DNA of 64,000 nt from Alkalihalobacillus sp. LMS6 (GTDB lineage Bacteria; Bacillota; Bacilli; Bacillales; Bacillaceae_D), in assembly GCF_024362765.1 (NCBI RefSeq), contig NZ_CP093302.1, positions 2,727,564 through 2,791,563 on the forward strand, given 5' to 3'. Shown piece after piece: positions 1-8,757 of this stretch (position 1 is the first letter of the stretch; each line of letters opens with the position of its first letter). The notes under the pieces were generated by a model. The model searched no databases. It had not been told where the DNA came from and saw only the letters and a program-made list of their open reading frames with translations. The position numbers and the translations under genes were made by a program.

Positions 1-486
1 TTGCTTCACTGGACACTCTAATGAACGAATGTTAAACATCGCCATCTCTTTTAATTCTTTTAACCCTAGAGAGCTGTCTGCTAAACGAGCTTCATCAATT
101 AACGTGTACGTTTCACCTAGATCAAGCGCATAATAAATTCTTGTTTCTGCTGTGTGTACGTCAAAGATGAGCTTTTTTCCATCTGACGTTTCTTCTGGAA
201 AAGATGCAGCCCGTATAACCGGAAAAATATGCTTTTCTTTTCCATCAAGTGCGACGCTTTCTTTCATTGACATAAGCCCAACTCGTACATGGCGAATCGC
301 TTCTTCAATTGAATCGTACTCTTTTCGTTCCCAGCGCGCTAATAATGGTTTAAGCGCTAACGTTACACCTTTATTAATGGATGGATCTTCTACACGTAAC
401 GTACTCTCTTTATGGTCATAACGGATGGTCCAGCCATCATGTTGTAATTTGTCTTCGATTTGTTTTCTAAAGGTTTGAAGATTCAA
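1..486 (-). CDS. ytpQ: YtpQ, DUF1444 family protein (3' end outside window)
   Basis: The visible 162 codons match the DUF1444 family (YtpQ of Bacillus), a cytosolic protein of unknown biochemical role. The start is a TTG at 486, chosen because a strong AAGGAGG lies seven bases upstream and no ATG lies nearby. The N-terminus reads MNLQTFRKQIEDKL and continues with the family's charged pattern (RYDHKESTLRVED). The C-terminal part runs off the left edge. It lies downstream of ytpP on the same strand but is separated by a hairpin terminator, so it probably depends partly on read-through or its own promoter. Family assignment is by recognition of sequence; function is unknown. Confidence 0.8.
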   Translation of the reverse strand, partial: MNLQTFRKQIEDKLQHDGWTIRYDHKESTLRVEDPSINKGVTLALKPLLARWERKEYDSIEEAIRHVRVGLMSMKESVALDGKEKHIFPVIRAASFPEETSDGKKLIFDVHTAETRIYYALDLGETYTLIDEARLADSSLGLKELKEMAMFNIRSLECPVKQ

Positions 487-530
487 CGTTAACCCTCCTT
501 ATTCGTACTTTAGTTTAACACGAATCGACT

Positions 531-569
531 AAAAACTAAAAAGCTAGGAGGTTGATTTCACCTCCTAGC
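531..569 (-). terminator. Rho-independent terminator after ytpP
   Basis: A perfect 10-bp stem (positions 543-552 with 560-569) is followed on the minus strand by a T-rich run. The stem contains the ytpP stop codon, so it acts as terminator or attenuator between ytpP and ytpQ. Confidence 0.8.
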
Positions 570-891
570 CTACTTTTGCTTCTGCTTCTGTTAGAAACGT
601 TTGAATTTCATCTTCTGTCTTACGGTCTTTAGAAACAAATCGTGCTAACTCTTCACCGTTTGAAAAAGCAAGGAAGCTTGGTATTCCGAACACATCATGA
701 TCGATGCAAACATCGATAAGTTTGTCACGGTCTACATAATAAAACGTAAACGTCGGGTAATCTACTTCCAGTCGAGGTAGAAACGGCTCAATCACTCGGC
801 AATCTGGACACCAATTAGCTGAGAATAGAAAAACGGCTGTCTCCGATTCTTTAATTTTGTTAAATTCTTCAACGCTTGCTACATGTTCCAT
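565..891 (-). CDS. ytpP: YtpP, thioredoxin-like protein
   Basis: A 108-residue thioredoxin-fold protein with the active-site motif WCPDC (cysteines near residues 28 and 31) and a downstream cis-proline segment FGIPSFLAF. It is likely a cytosolic thiol-disulfide oxidoreductase; its partner is not evident. A GTG in frame at 900 sits directly on the ribosome-binding region, while the ATG at 891 has a G-rich site at 8 bases, so 891 is preferred. It begins a few bases after the PTS EIIC-like gene, suggesting one transcript. The two-residue insert PD differs from the GP of classical thioredoxin, as is usual for YtpP. Confidence 0.85.
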   Translation of the reverse strand: MEHVASVEEFNKIKESETAVFLFSANWCPDCRVIEPFLPRLEVDYPTFTFYYVDRDKLIDVCIDHDVFGIPSFLAFSNGEELARFVSKDRKTEDEIQTFLTEAEAKVG

Positions 892-906
892 CGTATACAC
901 CCCATC

Positions 907-1917
907 TTAACCTTCTAAAAGATTCATGTCGTTCTTTTTTATCCAGCCTTTTTTTCTCATCCACTCAGATACAACGAGCGCAACGACCGCTGGTATTCCT
1001 ACATAGCATACTACAACTTGAGTGAAAATCAACCACGTAAAGCCCATTTCTGTAAAAGTCATAATCGGTCCGACTAACCCACTCGTGCCCATTCCAGCTC
1101 CAGCTGCATTATTTATTAAACCGAAGACCATTGTCCCAACTGGAGCAGCAACTAAACTTGCCACTGTTGGCGGAATGAGAATGCGAGGGTTTCGAATAAT
1201 ATGCGGCACTAACAGCATCGATGTGCCAATACCAATTGAAAGTAGCCCGCTTATTCGATTATCTCGATAACTAGCAACCGCAAAACCGACCATTTGTCCC
1301 GCACAACCAATCGCAGCAGCTGCGGCGACAGGCCCTTGTACATCAAGCATGATTGCTATGGCAGCACTAGAGATAGGCGCCGTTAGTGCCCACCCCATTA
1401 AAACCGCAACAACACCACTCATAATAAGCGGTTGCTGAGTTGTCGCCCACGTAATCGCATCACCAATCGACACCATTAAGAACTGGATTGGCGCGCCTAA
1501 AAGAAATGCAACGGTATACCCAGATACAATTGTCGCAATCGGTGTAACGAGAATATCAATCTTTGTTTCTCCTGCAACAATTTTTCCTATTTCTGCTCCC
1601 ACTATAGCTGCTAAAAAACTGCCAGCAGGCCCTCCATAAAACGCACCTGCAGCACCACAGACAATTGTTGCTAGTACGACGAAATTAGGTGCAACCAGTG
1701 CGAGAGCGACCGCAGCACCAATTGCTGCTCCATATAGGTCCATCGTAAATTGACCAAGTTCAATCATTTGCTCAATTTGAATTTGTTCTCCAATTGTTCG
1801 AATAATAATACCAATAATTAATGTCGCAAACAAACCAAACGTCATTTGTCCCATCGCTTTAATAAAATAAGTACGTAACGACGGTTGAACCCCTTTTTTC
1901 GCTAAAAAAGCTTTCAT
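907..1917 (-). CDS. PTS EIIC-type membrane protein (PfoR-like, PTS_EIIC_2)
   Basis: A 336-residue, very hydrophobic protein with about ten membrane segments and glycine/alanine-rich repeats typical of the PTS_EIIC_2 (PfoR-like) family. No EIIA or EIIB domain is fused or encoded next door, so sugar phosphotransfer cannot be assumed. The C-terminus is short and basic (MRKKGWIKKND). The ATG at 1917 has a GGAG site. The gene is first in a probable transcript with ytpP and possibly ytpQ. Substrate is unknown; family members have been linked to gene regulation (PfoR of clostridia) as well as to transport. Confidence 0.75.
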   Translation of the reverse strand: MKAFLAKKGVQPSLRTYFIKAMGQMTFGLFATLIIGIIIRTIGEQIQIEQMIELGQFTMDLYGAAIGAAVALALVAPNFVVLATIVCGAAGAFYGGPAGSFLAAIVGAEIGKIVAGETKIDILVTPIATIVSGYTVAFLLGAPIQFLMVSIGDAITWATTQQPLIMSGVVAVLMGWALTAPISSAAIAIMLDVQGPVAAAAAIGCAGQMVGFAVASYRDNRISGLLSIGIGTSMLLVPHIIRNPRILIPPTVASLVAAPVGTMVFGLINNAAGAGMGTSGLVGPIMTFTEMGFTWLIFTQVVVCYVGIPAVVALVVSEWMRKKGWIKKNDMNLLEG

Positions 1918-2062
1918 GTCTCACACTCCAAAAAGTAATCTTGTCTTCTTTAAGAATACGATATGTCTTTTCATGTGACAAGACAATTTGAGTAGGTTTA
2001 CTTTTCTTCATTTAGGATATCCATTATCATAGAAACTAAAGACATGTAAAGGGAGTTTTATA

Positions 2063-2509
2063 ATGAAACTAAATGTGTATTTAGCTGGAGAAATTCATTC
2101 AAATTGGCGCGACACAATTAAAGATTTAGCAAAGCAAGATGATTTACCTCTAACCTTTAATGGGCCAATGGAAAATCATGATAAAAGTGACAAAATTGGT
2201 GAAATGATTTTAGGAGAGCAACCGACAAACATTCACACAGATGAAGCTGCATCAAGTATAAACAATTTACGAACTCAAATCCTTATGAAAAAATCAGACG
2301 TTGTCATCGCTTTATTTGGTGAGGAGTACAAGCAATGGAATACTGCTATGGATGCATCGAGGGCCATTGAAGCCGGTATCCCCGTTATTCTAATCCGTCC
2401 AGAGAAACTTCACCACGCCCTAAAAGAATTATCAAATAAAGCTCAAGTCGTGGTCGAGACACCTGAACAAGCGGTTCAAACGTTAGCCTATATTTTCGCA
2501 GAACAATAA
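2063..2509 (+). CDS. ytoQ: YtoQ family protein
   Basis: A 148-residue cytosolic protein starting MKLNVYLAGEIHSNWR, which matches YtoQ of Bacillus in length and sequence. The fold resembles nucleoside 2-deoxyribosyltransferases (LAGEI near residues 7-11, later a DVVIALFGE strand and an EAGIPVILIRPEK segment), but no activity is established for the family. The ATG follows an AAAGGGAG site. It is transcribed alone from the plus strand and converges with the DUF84 NTPase gene, sharing a bidirectional terminator. Confidence 0.85.
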   Translation: MKLNVYLAGEIHSNWRDTIKDLAKQDDLPLTFNGPMENHDKSDKIGEMILGEQPTNIHTDEAASSINNLRTQILMKKSDVVIALFGEEYKQWNTAMDASRAIEAGIPVILIRPEKLHHALKELSNKAQVVVETPEQAVQTLAYIFAEQ

Positions 2510-2568
2510 ATCTTAAAACGATAATTGTTCCCTATTGTAAAATTGATTCAGATAACTAGATAACAACG

Positions 2569-2601
2569 AAAAGACGAGTAATCCGGGATTACTCGTCTTT
2601 T
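2569..2601. terminator. Bidirectional terminator between ytoQ and the NTPase gene
   Basis: A long near-perfect inverted repeat with A-run on the left and T-run on the right lies between two convergent genes, so it can end transcription from both sides. Confidence 0.85.
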
Positions 2602-2608
2602 AACATCC

Positions 2609-3118
2609 TCAATGGAGTGTAGGACGCTGTTCAAATTTATACATGCCGTAACAACTCTCTACAAGCTGTGCAAACATTTGTTTACGCGTTACGCGACCAT
2701 TTGTTAGCAATCCGATTGCTCCATCTTTTTTACCAATTTGAATGCCAATAATATGGGAAAGCTCTATCCCTGACTCTAGCGAATCATTAAATGTTTTAGG
2801 CAACGGCAAACTTAAACCTGAAGCTGGGTAAATACGACCATCTCGGGTCACTAAAACACCCCAATTGCAAAGATAATAAATGCCTTCAACGCGCATCACG
2901 CCACCTTCAAGGCCAATTCCTAAGTCAGCGTCCTCCGCTTGTCTTGCGCTTTCAGCTCGATTCAATGCCCCTTTTCGCGTTTCTTCACTTGATAAAGGTT
3001 GATCCCTTACTCCTGAAGGAGATGGAATCGAGGAAATGAGAATAGGTTCTTTTATTAGTACATCTTTAACAGCGTGCACTTTCGCAGGGTTTTTTGTCCC
3101 TACTGCTAGCGTCATCAT
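2609..3118 (-). CDS. Inosine/xanthosine triphosphatase (DUF84, YjjX-like)
   Basis: A 169-residue member of the DUF84/YjjX family, which hydrolyses non-canonical purine nucleoside triphosphates (ITP, XTP) and so cleans the nucleotide pool. It has the N-terminal [12 protein letters not shown] motif (residues 6-17), the SxEET segment and the GLEGGV motif near residue 70. Its start overlaps the stop of ytoP by four bases (ATGA), without a clear ribosome-binding site, so translation is probably coupled to ytoP. Two adjacent ATG codons leave a one-residue ambiguity. Confidence 0.8.
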   Translation of the reverse strand: MMTLAVGTKNPAKVHAVKDVLIKEPILISSIPSPSGVRDQPLSSEETRKGALNRAESARQAEDADLGIGLEGGVMRVEGIYYLCNWGVLVTRDGRIYPASGLSLPLPKTFNDSLESGIELSHIIGIQIGKKDGAIGLLTNGRVTRKQMFAQLVESCYGMYKFEQRPTLH

Positions 3119-4188
3119 ACGTACGACGTTAAACTTTCATACGTTGACTTATCAGTGGAACGGACAAGTTTGACTAACAATTCTTTTGCCGCAGCATAAT
3201 CATCAATGTGTAAAATTGATGAAGATGTATGAATATAGCGCGCACATACGCCAATGACAGCTGAAGGAACACCATCGCCAGACGTATGAATGCGACCTGC
3301 ATCCGTTCCACCTGGTGAGATGAAGAACTGATACGGAATGTTATTTGCTTCTGCCGTATCAAGTACAAAATCACGCATCCCTTTATGTGTAATCATTGTG
3401 CGGTCATGAATCCGAACTAGCGCACCTTTGCCTAAATGACCAAATGCATCTTTTCCACCAGTTGCATCATTAGCTGGACTTGCATCAAGCACATAGCTCA
3501 AATCAGGTTGAATCATATGTGCCGCTGTTGCTGCACCTCTCAAACCGACTTCTTCCTGTACGGTTGCACCAGAGAAGAGCAAATTTGGTACGGTTTCTCC
3601 TTTAAGCTCTTTTAACAATTCAATGGCTAGACCGACACCGTAACGGTTGTCCCAAGCTTTTGCCATAATTTTTTTAGGGTTCGCCATTGGCGTAAACGGG
3701 CATTCAAGAGCGATTGGCTGTCCAGGCTTAATCCCTATCGATAGACAATCGTCTCGATCATCAGCGCCAATATCAATATACATTTCTTCAATTGGCATGG
3801 GCTTTGAACGCTGCGAATCTTGCAGCAAATGCGGTGGTGTTGAACCAATTACTCCAATAATCGGTCCATTATCGGTCATGATTTGTACGCGCTGTGCTAG
3901 AAGGACTTGCGACCACCAGCCACCTAATGTTTGAAATTTAATTAGTCCTTTTTCATTGATTGAAGTCACCATGAATCCCACTTCATCCATGTGTCCAGCT
4001 ACCATTACTCTTGGGCCTTCTTCATTACCACGTAAGACACCAAACGTGCTGCCTAATTTATCTTGAATAATTTCGTCGGTATGTTTCGATAATTCTTTTT
4101 TAACGAATGCTCGAACATCATGCTCAAAGCCTGGCGGTCCTACAAGTTCGGTTAAAGACTGAAATAATTGTTTTGTTTGATCGTTCAT
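3115..4188 (-). CDS. ytoP: YtoP, M42 family metallo-aminopeptidase
   Basis: A 357-residue di-metal aminopeptidase of family M42. Metal ligands and catalytic residues are recognisable: AGHMDEVG (His/Asp), AWDNRYG (Asp), [10 protein letters not shown] (Glu-Glu) and a C-terminal [11 protein letters not shown] (His). It is expected to trim N-terminal residues from peptides in the cytosol as a large oligomer. The upstream in-frame codons to 4203 are rejected because GGGAGG lies just before the ATG at 4188. It is followed by the overlapping DUF84 gene. Confidence 0.9.
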   Translation of the reverse strand: MNDQTKQLFQSLTELVGPPGFEHDVRAFVKKELSKHTDEIIQDKLGSTFGVLRGNEEGPRVMVAGHMDEVGFMVTSINEKGLIKFQTLGGWWSQVLLAQRVQIMTDNGPIIGVIGSTPPHLLQDSQRSKPMPIEEMYIDIGADDRDDCLSIGIKPGQPIALECPFTPMANPKKIMAKAWDNRYGVGLAIELLKELKGETVPNLLFSGATVQEEVGLRGAATAAHMIQPDLSYVLDASPANDATGGKDAFGHLGKGALVRIHDRTMITHKGMRDFVLDTAEANNIPYQFFISPGGTDAGRIHTSGDGVPSAVIGVCARYIHTSSSILHIDDYAAAKELLVKLVRSTDKSTYESLTSYV

Positions 4189-4426
4189 ATGTACCTCCCA
4201 CAAGCTATTCTTTTTTTATTTTACAAAATTTCTTTCAGATAAGCTAGCGATTCATTTGTTCTATTGAGTTGTCATGTAAAGGAGATTTACTTTTCACACA
4301 AAACTATGGTATCGTAAGTGGTGATTCTAACAGAGATGGTTTTTATTCTTTGATTTAAGGGGATATCATGAATTGTACCCATCAACTGGCGCTCCACTTA
4401 CTTTTTATCATAAGGAGAGGTTTAAA

Positions 4427-4729
4427 TTGAAACGTTTATCGATTGGGATTGGCGTAGGCGTTCTTATAGGTGTACTAGCATCTAGAGCTTGTCAATCGGA
4501 TGAAATGAAGCCTGAGACCGTTCTAAAGAAAGTGAAAGCAGTAGTAAAACAAGAATACATTATTCATGGCTCTTGGATACACATGCAGCCTGAAACGATT
4601 AATCATTTAGGTCTTACGTATCAAGCTTATCGTGGTGGCTTAACAAGTTCAACAGTCGACGGACCCGTTCAATATGAATTCGTTGCCGATATAAACAGCG
4701 GTGTTCTTTTAAAGCTTGAACAAATTTAA
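4427..4729 (+). CDS. ytzB: YtzB-like PepSY-domain protein
   Basis: A 100-residue protein with an N-terminal membrane segment (residues 4-18, rich in glycine and valine) followed by a PepSY-like domain including a GxSWIHMQPE region and a C-terminal DINSGVLLKLEQ. It is probably membrane-anchored and exposed outside. The start is a TTG at 4427 preceded by AAGGAGAGG at good spacing; the longer frame from 4373 lacks such a site. The length agrees with YtzB of Bacillus. Role unknown. Confidence 0.75.
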   Translation: MKRLSIGIGVGVLIGVLASRACQSDEMKPETVLKKVKAVVKQEYIIHGSWIHMQPETINHLGLTYQAYRGGLTSSTVDGPVQYEFVADINSGVLLKLEQI

Positions 4730-4741
4730 ATCCTTTTACTA

Positions 4742-4773
4742 AAAAGAGTCCTGCAAGGTGCAGGACTCTTTTT
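4742..4773. terminator. Bidirectional terminator ytzB/trmB
   Basis: A GC-rich stem built on AGTCCTGC/GCAGGACT is flanked by an A-run and a T-run between convergent genes. Confidence 0.85.
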
Positions 4774-4777
4774 TCGC

Positions 4778-5416
4778 TTATGAAAACGTTGCTTCTAACC
4801 GATAAATCCGATCACCTTTAGCAGAAAATTTCTCTTCATATTCTGTCATAATATTGCCTTCCATCTCGCTATTATGGAGATCAAGGCTCACATTTTTAAA
4901 TGATAGCCCATAGCTAGACATGCTATGAAGGGAGTATTCAAATAGCCTTTGGTTATCGGTTTTAAAATGAATCTCTCCTTGAGCATCCAGCACCTCGCGA
5001 TACATACTCAAATAATGTTCGTGCGTCAGACGTCTTTTCTCATGGCGATTTTTTGGCCAAGGGTCCGTAAAATTAATAAACAATCGATTAATTTCTCCAG
5101 CTGAAAAAAATTCAGTTAAATCGCCAACATCTTCACTTAAAAGCTTAACGTTTGAAACCCCAGCGCCTTCTATGTTTTCCATTGCTGTAATAAGAACACT
5201 CTCGTATCGCTCTACGCCTATGAAATTCACTTCGGGGTGAGCTTGTCCCATCTTCGTTATAAACTGACCCTTCCCTGTTCCAACTTCAATATGAATTGGA
5301 TTGTTGTTTCCAAAAATGTCTTTCCAATTTCCTTTTTGTAAAGCTGGTTCTTGAATGACAATCGTTGGTCGTTTATTCAATTCCTCTCTTGCCCACGGTT
5401 TATGTCTTAAACGCAT
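4778..5416 (-). CDS. trmB: tRNA (guanine(46)-N7)-methyltransferase TrmB
   Basis: A 212-residue class I SAM-dependent methyltransferase that makes m7G46 in tRNA variable loops. The SAM-binding VGTGKGQF motif lies near residue 45 and the family signature [12 protein letters not shown] near residue 117, where the Asp is catalytic. Length is the same as the B. subtilis enzyme, which works as a single-subunit TrmB. The ATG at 5416 has a GAGGGA site. It stands alone on the minus strand, divergent from ytzH. Confidence 0.95.
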   Translation of the reverse strand: MRLRHKPWAREELNKRPTIVIQEPALQKGNWKDIFGNNNPIHIEVGTGKGQFITKMGQAHPEVNFIGVERYESVLITAMENIEGAGVSNVKLLSEDVGDLTEFFSAGEINRLFINFTDPWPKNRHEKRRLTHEHYLSMYREVLDAQGEIHFKTDNQRLFEYSLHSMSSYGLSFKNVSLDLHNSEMEGNIMTEYEEKFSAKGDRIYRLEATFS

Positions 5417-5490
5417 GTCTATCCCTCTTTCTTATCATTTCTGAATAATTTTCAAACAATCAAGCTACGCTATAAGGAAGGAGGTGTAAC

Positions 5491-5727
5491 ATGCCTTTAT
5501 CAACAAATCATAAACTTTCGTTAATTAAAGACTTATTACTCAGTCAGCAAACCGAGCATTTCCTCACTCATAACGAGCACGAACAACTGACGCAGCTCTT
5601 GTCAAATGTCGCTCAAGATCAATCGCTTGATTCGAGCCTTTCTGATACGATCTCGCAAATTTCAAGCGCAACAGAGACCGACACATTCGATTCTCAAACC
5701 ATTAATAGTTGGCTTGAACAATTATAA
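5491..5727 (+). CDS. ytzH: YtzH-like small protein
   Basis: A 78-residue acidic, glutamine- and serine-rich protein (MPLSTNHKLSLIKDLL) matching the YtzH-like family, always found near trmB and ytmP in bacilli. No catalytic motif or membrane segment is visible. The ATG has an excellent AAGGAGG site. It is transcribed divergently from trmB and converges on ytmP. Function unknown. Confidence 0.75.
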   Translation: MPLSTNHKLSLIKDLLLSQQTEHFLTHNEHEQLTQLLSNVAQDQSLDSSLSDTISQISSATETDTFDSQTINSWLEQL

Positions 5728-5762
5728 TTGGCTTATTTCCTAGGAAATAAGCTATCTCTCCT

Positions 5763-5798
5763 CAAACAAATAGCTCATCTCTGATAAGATGAGCTATT
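5763..5798 (-). terminator. Terminator after ytmP
   Basis: A 12-bp stem (5769-5780 with 5787-5798) contains the ytmP stop codon and is followed on the minus strand by TTTGTTTG. A second palindrome at about 5729-5750 lacks a T-run and may end ytzH transcription weakly. Confidence 0.65.
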
Positions 5799-6578
5799 GA
5801 TTAAATAAGACAAATTTTTTTCATAGCTACGTACTTGATCTTCGTTATTTCGACTATAGTGCCAAAGAAACTCTGAAATGCTATTTGCCACAACATACCA
5901 GTACATTCTTAATCGCAAGGAATCTGTTAACCGCTCGCCATACACGGCTAACCAATCGGCCCACTCATCTTCAGGGATATACGTATATAACAATAGACCT
6001 AAATCAAGAGCGGGATCAGCAACGGTCGCACCGTCCCAATCAATTAAATATAAATTCTCATGTTCATCACGCATCCAATTATTATGGTTAATATCTCCGT
6101 GACAAACTGCATACTTAGTGTCATCTAATCGCTGAAGTAAACGCTCAAGTTCGCTTAAGCCTTTATCAATTAACGGGTTATCAAGTCCATAAAGCGATAC
6201 TTGCAAATGCATGTTTTCAATCATTACAGATGGAACTAACGGTTTATTCCCCATCCTTGTAAACATATCAAGCAAGTCAGCAGAATCATGAATATTTGCA
6301 AGCAATTTTGCTGTACTTGCTTTCCTCATTTCCTTCGCTTTAAGTTCCCTCCCTTGAATCCAGCGCTGTGCCGTAATGACGTCACCACTTTCTAACCTCT
6401 TCGTCCACAATAATTTCGGGACAATTCCTTCAGCAGAAAGAACCGCAAGAAAAGGAGATGAATTTCGCTTTATGAATAATTGATAGTCGCCATGTCTAGC
6501 AACGTATGCTTCACCAGTTGCGCCTCCAGCGGGTAAGACATCCCAGCCTTCTCCTAAAAACAATTCCACCAGGTTCAC
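5775..6578 (-). CDS. ytmP: YtmP, aminoglycoside/choline-kinase-like phosphotransferase
   Basis: A 267-residue member of the APH/choline kinase superfamily. The catalytic loop CHGDINHNNW and the metal-binding LIDWDGA are intact, and the N-terminal GGATGEAYVA is the nucleotide-binding loop. It should be an ATP-dependent small-molecule kinase, but the substrate is unknown. The GTG at 6578 is preferred over a TTG at 6584, as it has better spacing to AAGGAAA and gives the same N-terminal length as B. subtilis YtmP. It converges with ytzH. Confidence 0.8.
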   Translation of the reverse strand: MNLVELFLGEGWDVLPAGGATGEAYVARHGDYQLFIKRNSSPFLAVLSAEGIVPKLLWTKRLESGDVITAQRWIQGRELKAKEMRKASTAKLLANIHDSADLLDMFTRMGNKPLVPSVMIENMHLQVSLYGLDNPLIDKGLSELERLLQRLDDTKYAVCHGDINHNNWMRDEHENLYLIDWDGATVADPALDLGLLLYTYIPEDEWADWLAVYGERLTDSLRLRMYWYVVANSISEFLWHYSRNNEDQVRSYEKNLSYLINSSSYQR

Positions 6579-6744
6579 CCTCAATTTCCTTTTCTTTTCT
6601 TCCGCTTCCTCACTGCTTTTCTATTAAAAAAAATCCATTAAAAGAAGCAGAGCACAGCAAAGTCTCTGCCATCTGTTCAATCAACTCTATAATCGTTACG
6701 ATTGAAGCGGCATCGTGCATGATCACAATCAATAGGTAGGTCTT

Positions 6745-6906
6745 ATGTTACCAAAAATTTATAAGAAACGTCAACGTGAGATTAAAAAAAACTATTTCCA
6801 AATGCCTTTGGCAGAAATCGAATCTTCTCATAGTAAAAATGATTCTGTCAATCGGCTTTTTCCTTTAGGAAAGATTGACAGCAAGCGAATAAGTTTGCTT
6901 CAATAG
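6745..6906 (+). CDS. Possible 53-residue basic small protein (low confidence)
   Basis: An ATG at 6745 preceded by a modest AGGTAGG site opens a 53-codon frame rich in Lys and Arg at the start (MLPKIYKKRQREIKKNYF). It ends just before the purU ribosome-binding region. A 9-bp inverted repeat (CTGTCAATC, about 6844-6884) lies inside it, so the stretch may instead be a leader with a hairpin. I do not recognise the protein. The rest of the ytmP-purU gap (6585-6744) shows nothing clear. Confidence 0.3.
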   Translation: MLPKIYKKRQREIKKNYFQMPLAEIESSHSKNDSVNRLFPLGKIDSKRISLLQ

Positions 6907-6962
6907 GGGAGTTATATAACGATATACTTGTTTAAAAGGTGTTTAGAACGGAGGAACAAAAC

Positions 6963-7826
6963 GTGCACCATCACGAAAATCGCGCAATCTTACTTGTAAC
7001 GTGTCAAGATAAACCAGGCATTGTCGCTGCAATTTCTACATTGCTCTTCAATCATCACGCCAATATTGTTCAATCTGACCAATATTCCACTGACCATGAG
7101 CACGGTCGATTTTTTATGAGAGTCGAATTCGAATGGCAAAAAGACCACGCTCATTTTGAAGCGATCCAACAAGGGCTCAAAACGTTGGCTGCCACACATG
7201 ATTTCACTTATAAATTAGAGGAAGCTCAACGAAAGAAGCAAATGGCCATTTTTGTCTCTAAAGAAAATCATTGTTTGTCTGAACTTTTATGGAAATGGAA
7301 AGCGGGCGAATTATACGCAGACATTCCTCTTGTGATTAGCAACCACCCAGATACACAAGCTGAAGTTGAATCGTACGGCATTCCTTTTTATCATATTCCA
7401 GCAACAAAAGAAAATAGAGAAGAAGCGGAAGCCGCTGCAATTGCATTGTTAAAAGAGCATAATATTGAGTTAGTCGTATTAGCTCGCTACATGCAAATTT
7501 TAACATCAACATTTGTCTCCCAATTCCCGCAGCGCATCATTAACATTCACCATTCGTTTTTGCCTGCGTTCATTGGCGCTAACCCTTACGCAAAAGCATT
7601 TGAGCGCGGCGTTAAATTAATTGGTGCTACTGCTCATTACGTGACAGACGACTTAGATGAAGGCCCTATTATTGAACAGGACGTTATTCGCGTTGACCAC
7701 CGTCACTCTGCGAAAGACTTAAGAATTGTCGGCAGAAATATTGAGCGAATCGCCCTTGCACGAGCCGTTCAATGGCATTTGGATGACCGTTGTATCGTTC
7801 ATCAAAACAAAACGATTTTATTTTAA
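6963..7826 (+). CDS. purU: Formyltetrahydrofolate deformylase PurU
   Basis: A 287-residue enzyme that hydrolyses 10-formyl-THF to formate and THF, feeding PurT-type purine synthesis and balancing one-carbon pools. An N-terminal ACT regulatory domain (residues 4-80, starting LLVTCQDKPGIVAA) precedes a formyltransferase-type domain with the catalytic NIHHSFLPAF (about residue 193) and DDLDEGPIIEQD (about 228). The GTG at 6963 is chosen because CGGAGG sits eight bases upstream; the longer frame from 6939 has no site. It is transcribed alone and ends at a strong terminator. Confidence 0.93.
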   Translation: MHHHENRAILLVTCQDKPGIVAAISTLLFNHHANIVQSDQYSTDHEHGRFFMRVEFEWQKDHAHFEAIQQGLKTLAATHDFTYKLEEAQRKKQMAIFVSKENHCLSELLWKWKAGELYADIPLVISNHPDTQAEVESYGIPFYHIPATKENREEAEAAAIALLKEHNIELVVLARYMQILTSTFVSQFPQRIINIHHSFLPAFIGANPYAKAFERGVKLIGATAHYVTDDLDEGPIIEQDVIRVDHRHSAKDLRIVGRNIERIALARAVQWHLDDRCIVHQNKTILF

Positions 7827-7841
7827 TAAACGTAGTAACGC

Positions 7842-7884
7842 AAAGACGAATGTTCTCGATAATGAACATTCGTCTTTCTTTTTT
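7842..7884 (+). terminator. Terminator after purU
   Basis: A 14-bp perfect stem (AAAGACGAATGTTC and its complement) with an eight-base loop is followed by CTTTTTT. Confidence 0.9.
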
Positions 7885-7908
7885 AAGGCTATTTTTCTTA
7901 CGCTTTAC

Positions 7909-8625
7909 TTAATGCTCATAAATCATTTTTCTTGTCATACCCCCATCAATTGTGAGCGTTTCACCATTAATAAAGTTATTTTTAGGATCCGCTAAAAATA
8001 AACAAGCCTGTGCAATATCATTTGGTGTACCCACACGCTTCGATGGATGCTGGCGGTGATCAACCTCTCTTAACTCTTCAACATCGCCTGTATGGATCCA
8101 TCCAGGTGCAATAGCATTGACGGAGATGGTTGTATCTTGAAGAGAGACGGCCATCGCATGTGTTAGCGCCACAATCCCCCCTTTAGAGGTCGCATATGCT
8201 TCTGAATCTGGTTCAGACATATAAGCACGCGTTGATGAAATGTTAATGATCGCAGCAGGATTTTCCTCCTTTTTCATCTTTTTTGCAAACCCTTGAGAGA
8301 GTAAAAATGTACTTGTTACATTTGTTTGCAGCACATGGTTCCACTCATCAATGGTTAACTCAAAAAAATCTTTAAATGTCGAGACTCCAACATTGTTAAT
8401 TAATACAGTAGGCGTTCCAAACTCTTCTGAAATGTGGTTCATAGTTGCTTGCACTTGTTCATAATCTGCTAAATCCGCTTGCAACGGTACTACACGTTCT
8501 TGTTCCCATGTTTGCTTCTCTTTATCAATCGTAATGACACGATGCCCTTCTTTTGCAAATGCTTGAGATACAGCTTTGCCAATCCCATTCGCACCACCTG
8601 TTACAACGACTAAACGGTTTTTCAC
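7909..8625 (-). CDS. SDR family oxidoreductase
   Basis: A 238-residue classical short-chain dehydrogenase/reductase. The cofactor motif TGGANGIG lies at residues 9-16, the NNVG motif near residue 88, the catalytic Ser in NISSTRA and the YATSK motif near residue 154. The Asp after the second strand (TIDKEK) suggests NAD(H) preference. The start is GTG at 8625 with AAAGGA about nine bases upstream. It is monocistronic, with a terminator beyond the next upstream gene. The substrate cannot be told from sequence. Confidence 0.8.
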   Translation of the reverse strand: MKNRLVVVTGGANGIGKAVSQAFAKEGHRVITIDKEKQTWEQERVVPLQADLADYEQVQATMNHISEEFGTPTVLINNVGVSTFKDFFELTIDEWNHVLQTNVTSTFLLSQGFAKKMKKEENPAAIINISSTRAYMSEPDSEAYATSKGGIVALTHAMAVSLQDTTISVNAIAPGWIHTGDVEELREVDHRQHPSKRVGTPNDIAQACLFLADPKNNFINGETLTIDGGMTRKMIYEH

Positions 8626-8713
8626 GTTCCATCATCCTTTCCTGTACCCACTATTTACCCTCTTCATTCTAATAAAAAACGATCTATTTACTCATGTTCC
8701 TCGTTATATACAA

Positions 8714-8748
8714 ATAAAAAAAGCCTCCTTTTCGCTTTGGAGGCTTTT
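8714..8748 (-). terminator. Terminator after the HicB-like gene
   Basis: A stem AAAGCCTCC with its complement is followed on the minus strand by a seven-T run, just downstream of the 8758 gene. Confidence 0.85.
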
Positions 8749-8757
8749 ACGTTTGCA

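Noticed and set aside
5729-5750. Second terminator after ytzH
   Set aside because: The palindrome GCTTATTTCC/GGAAATAAGC is clear, but no T-run follows on the plus strand, so termination there is not supported.
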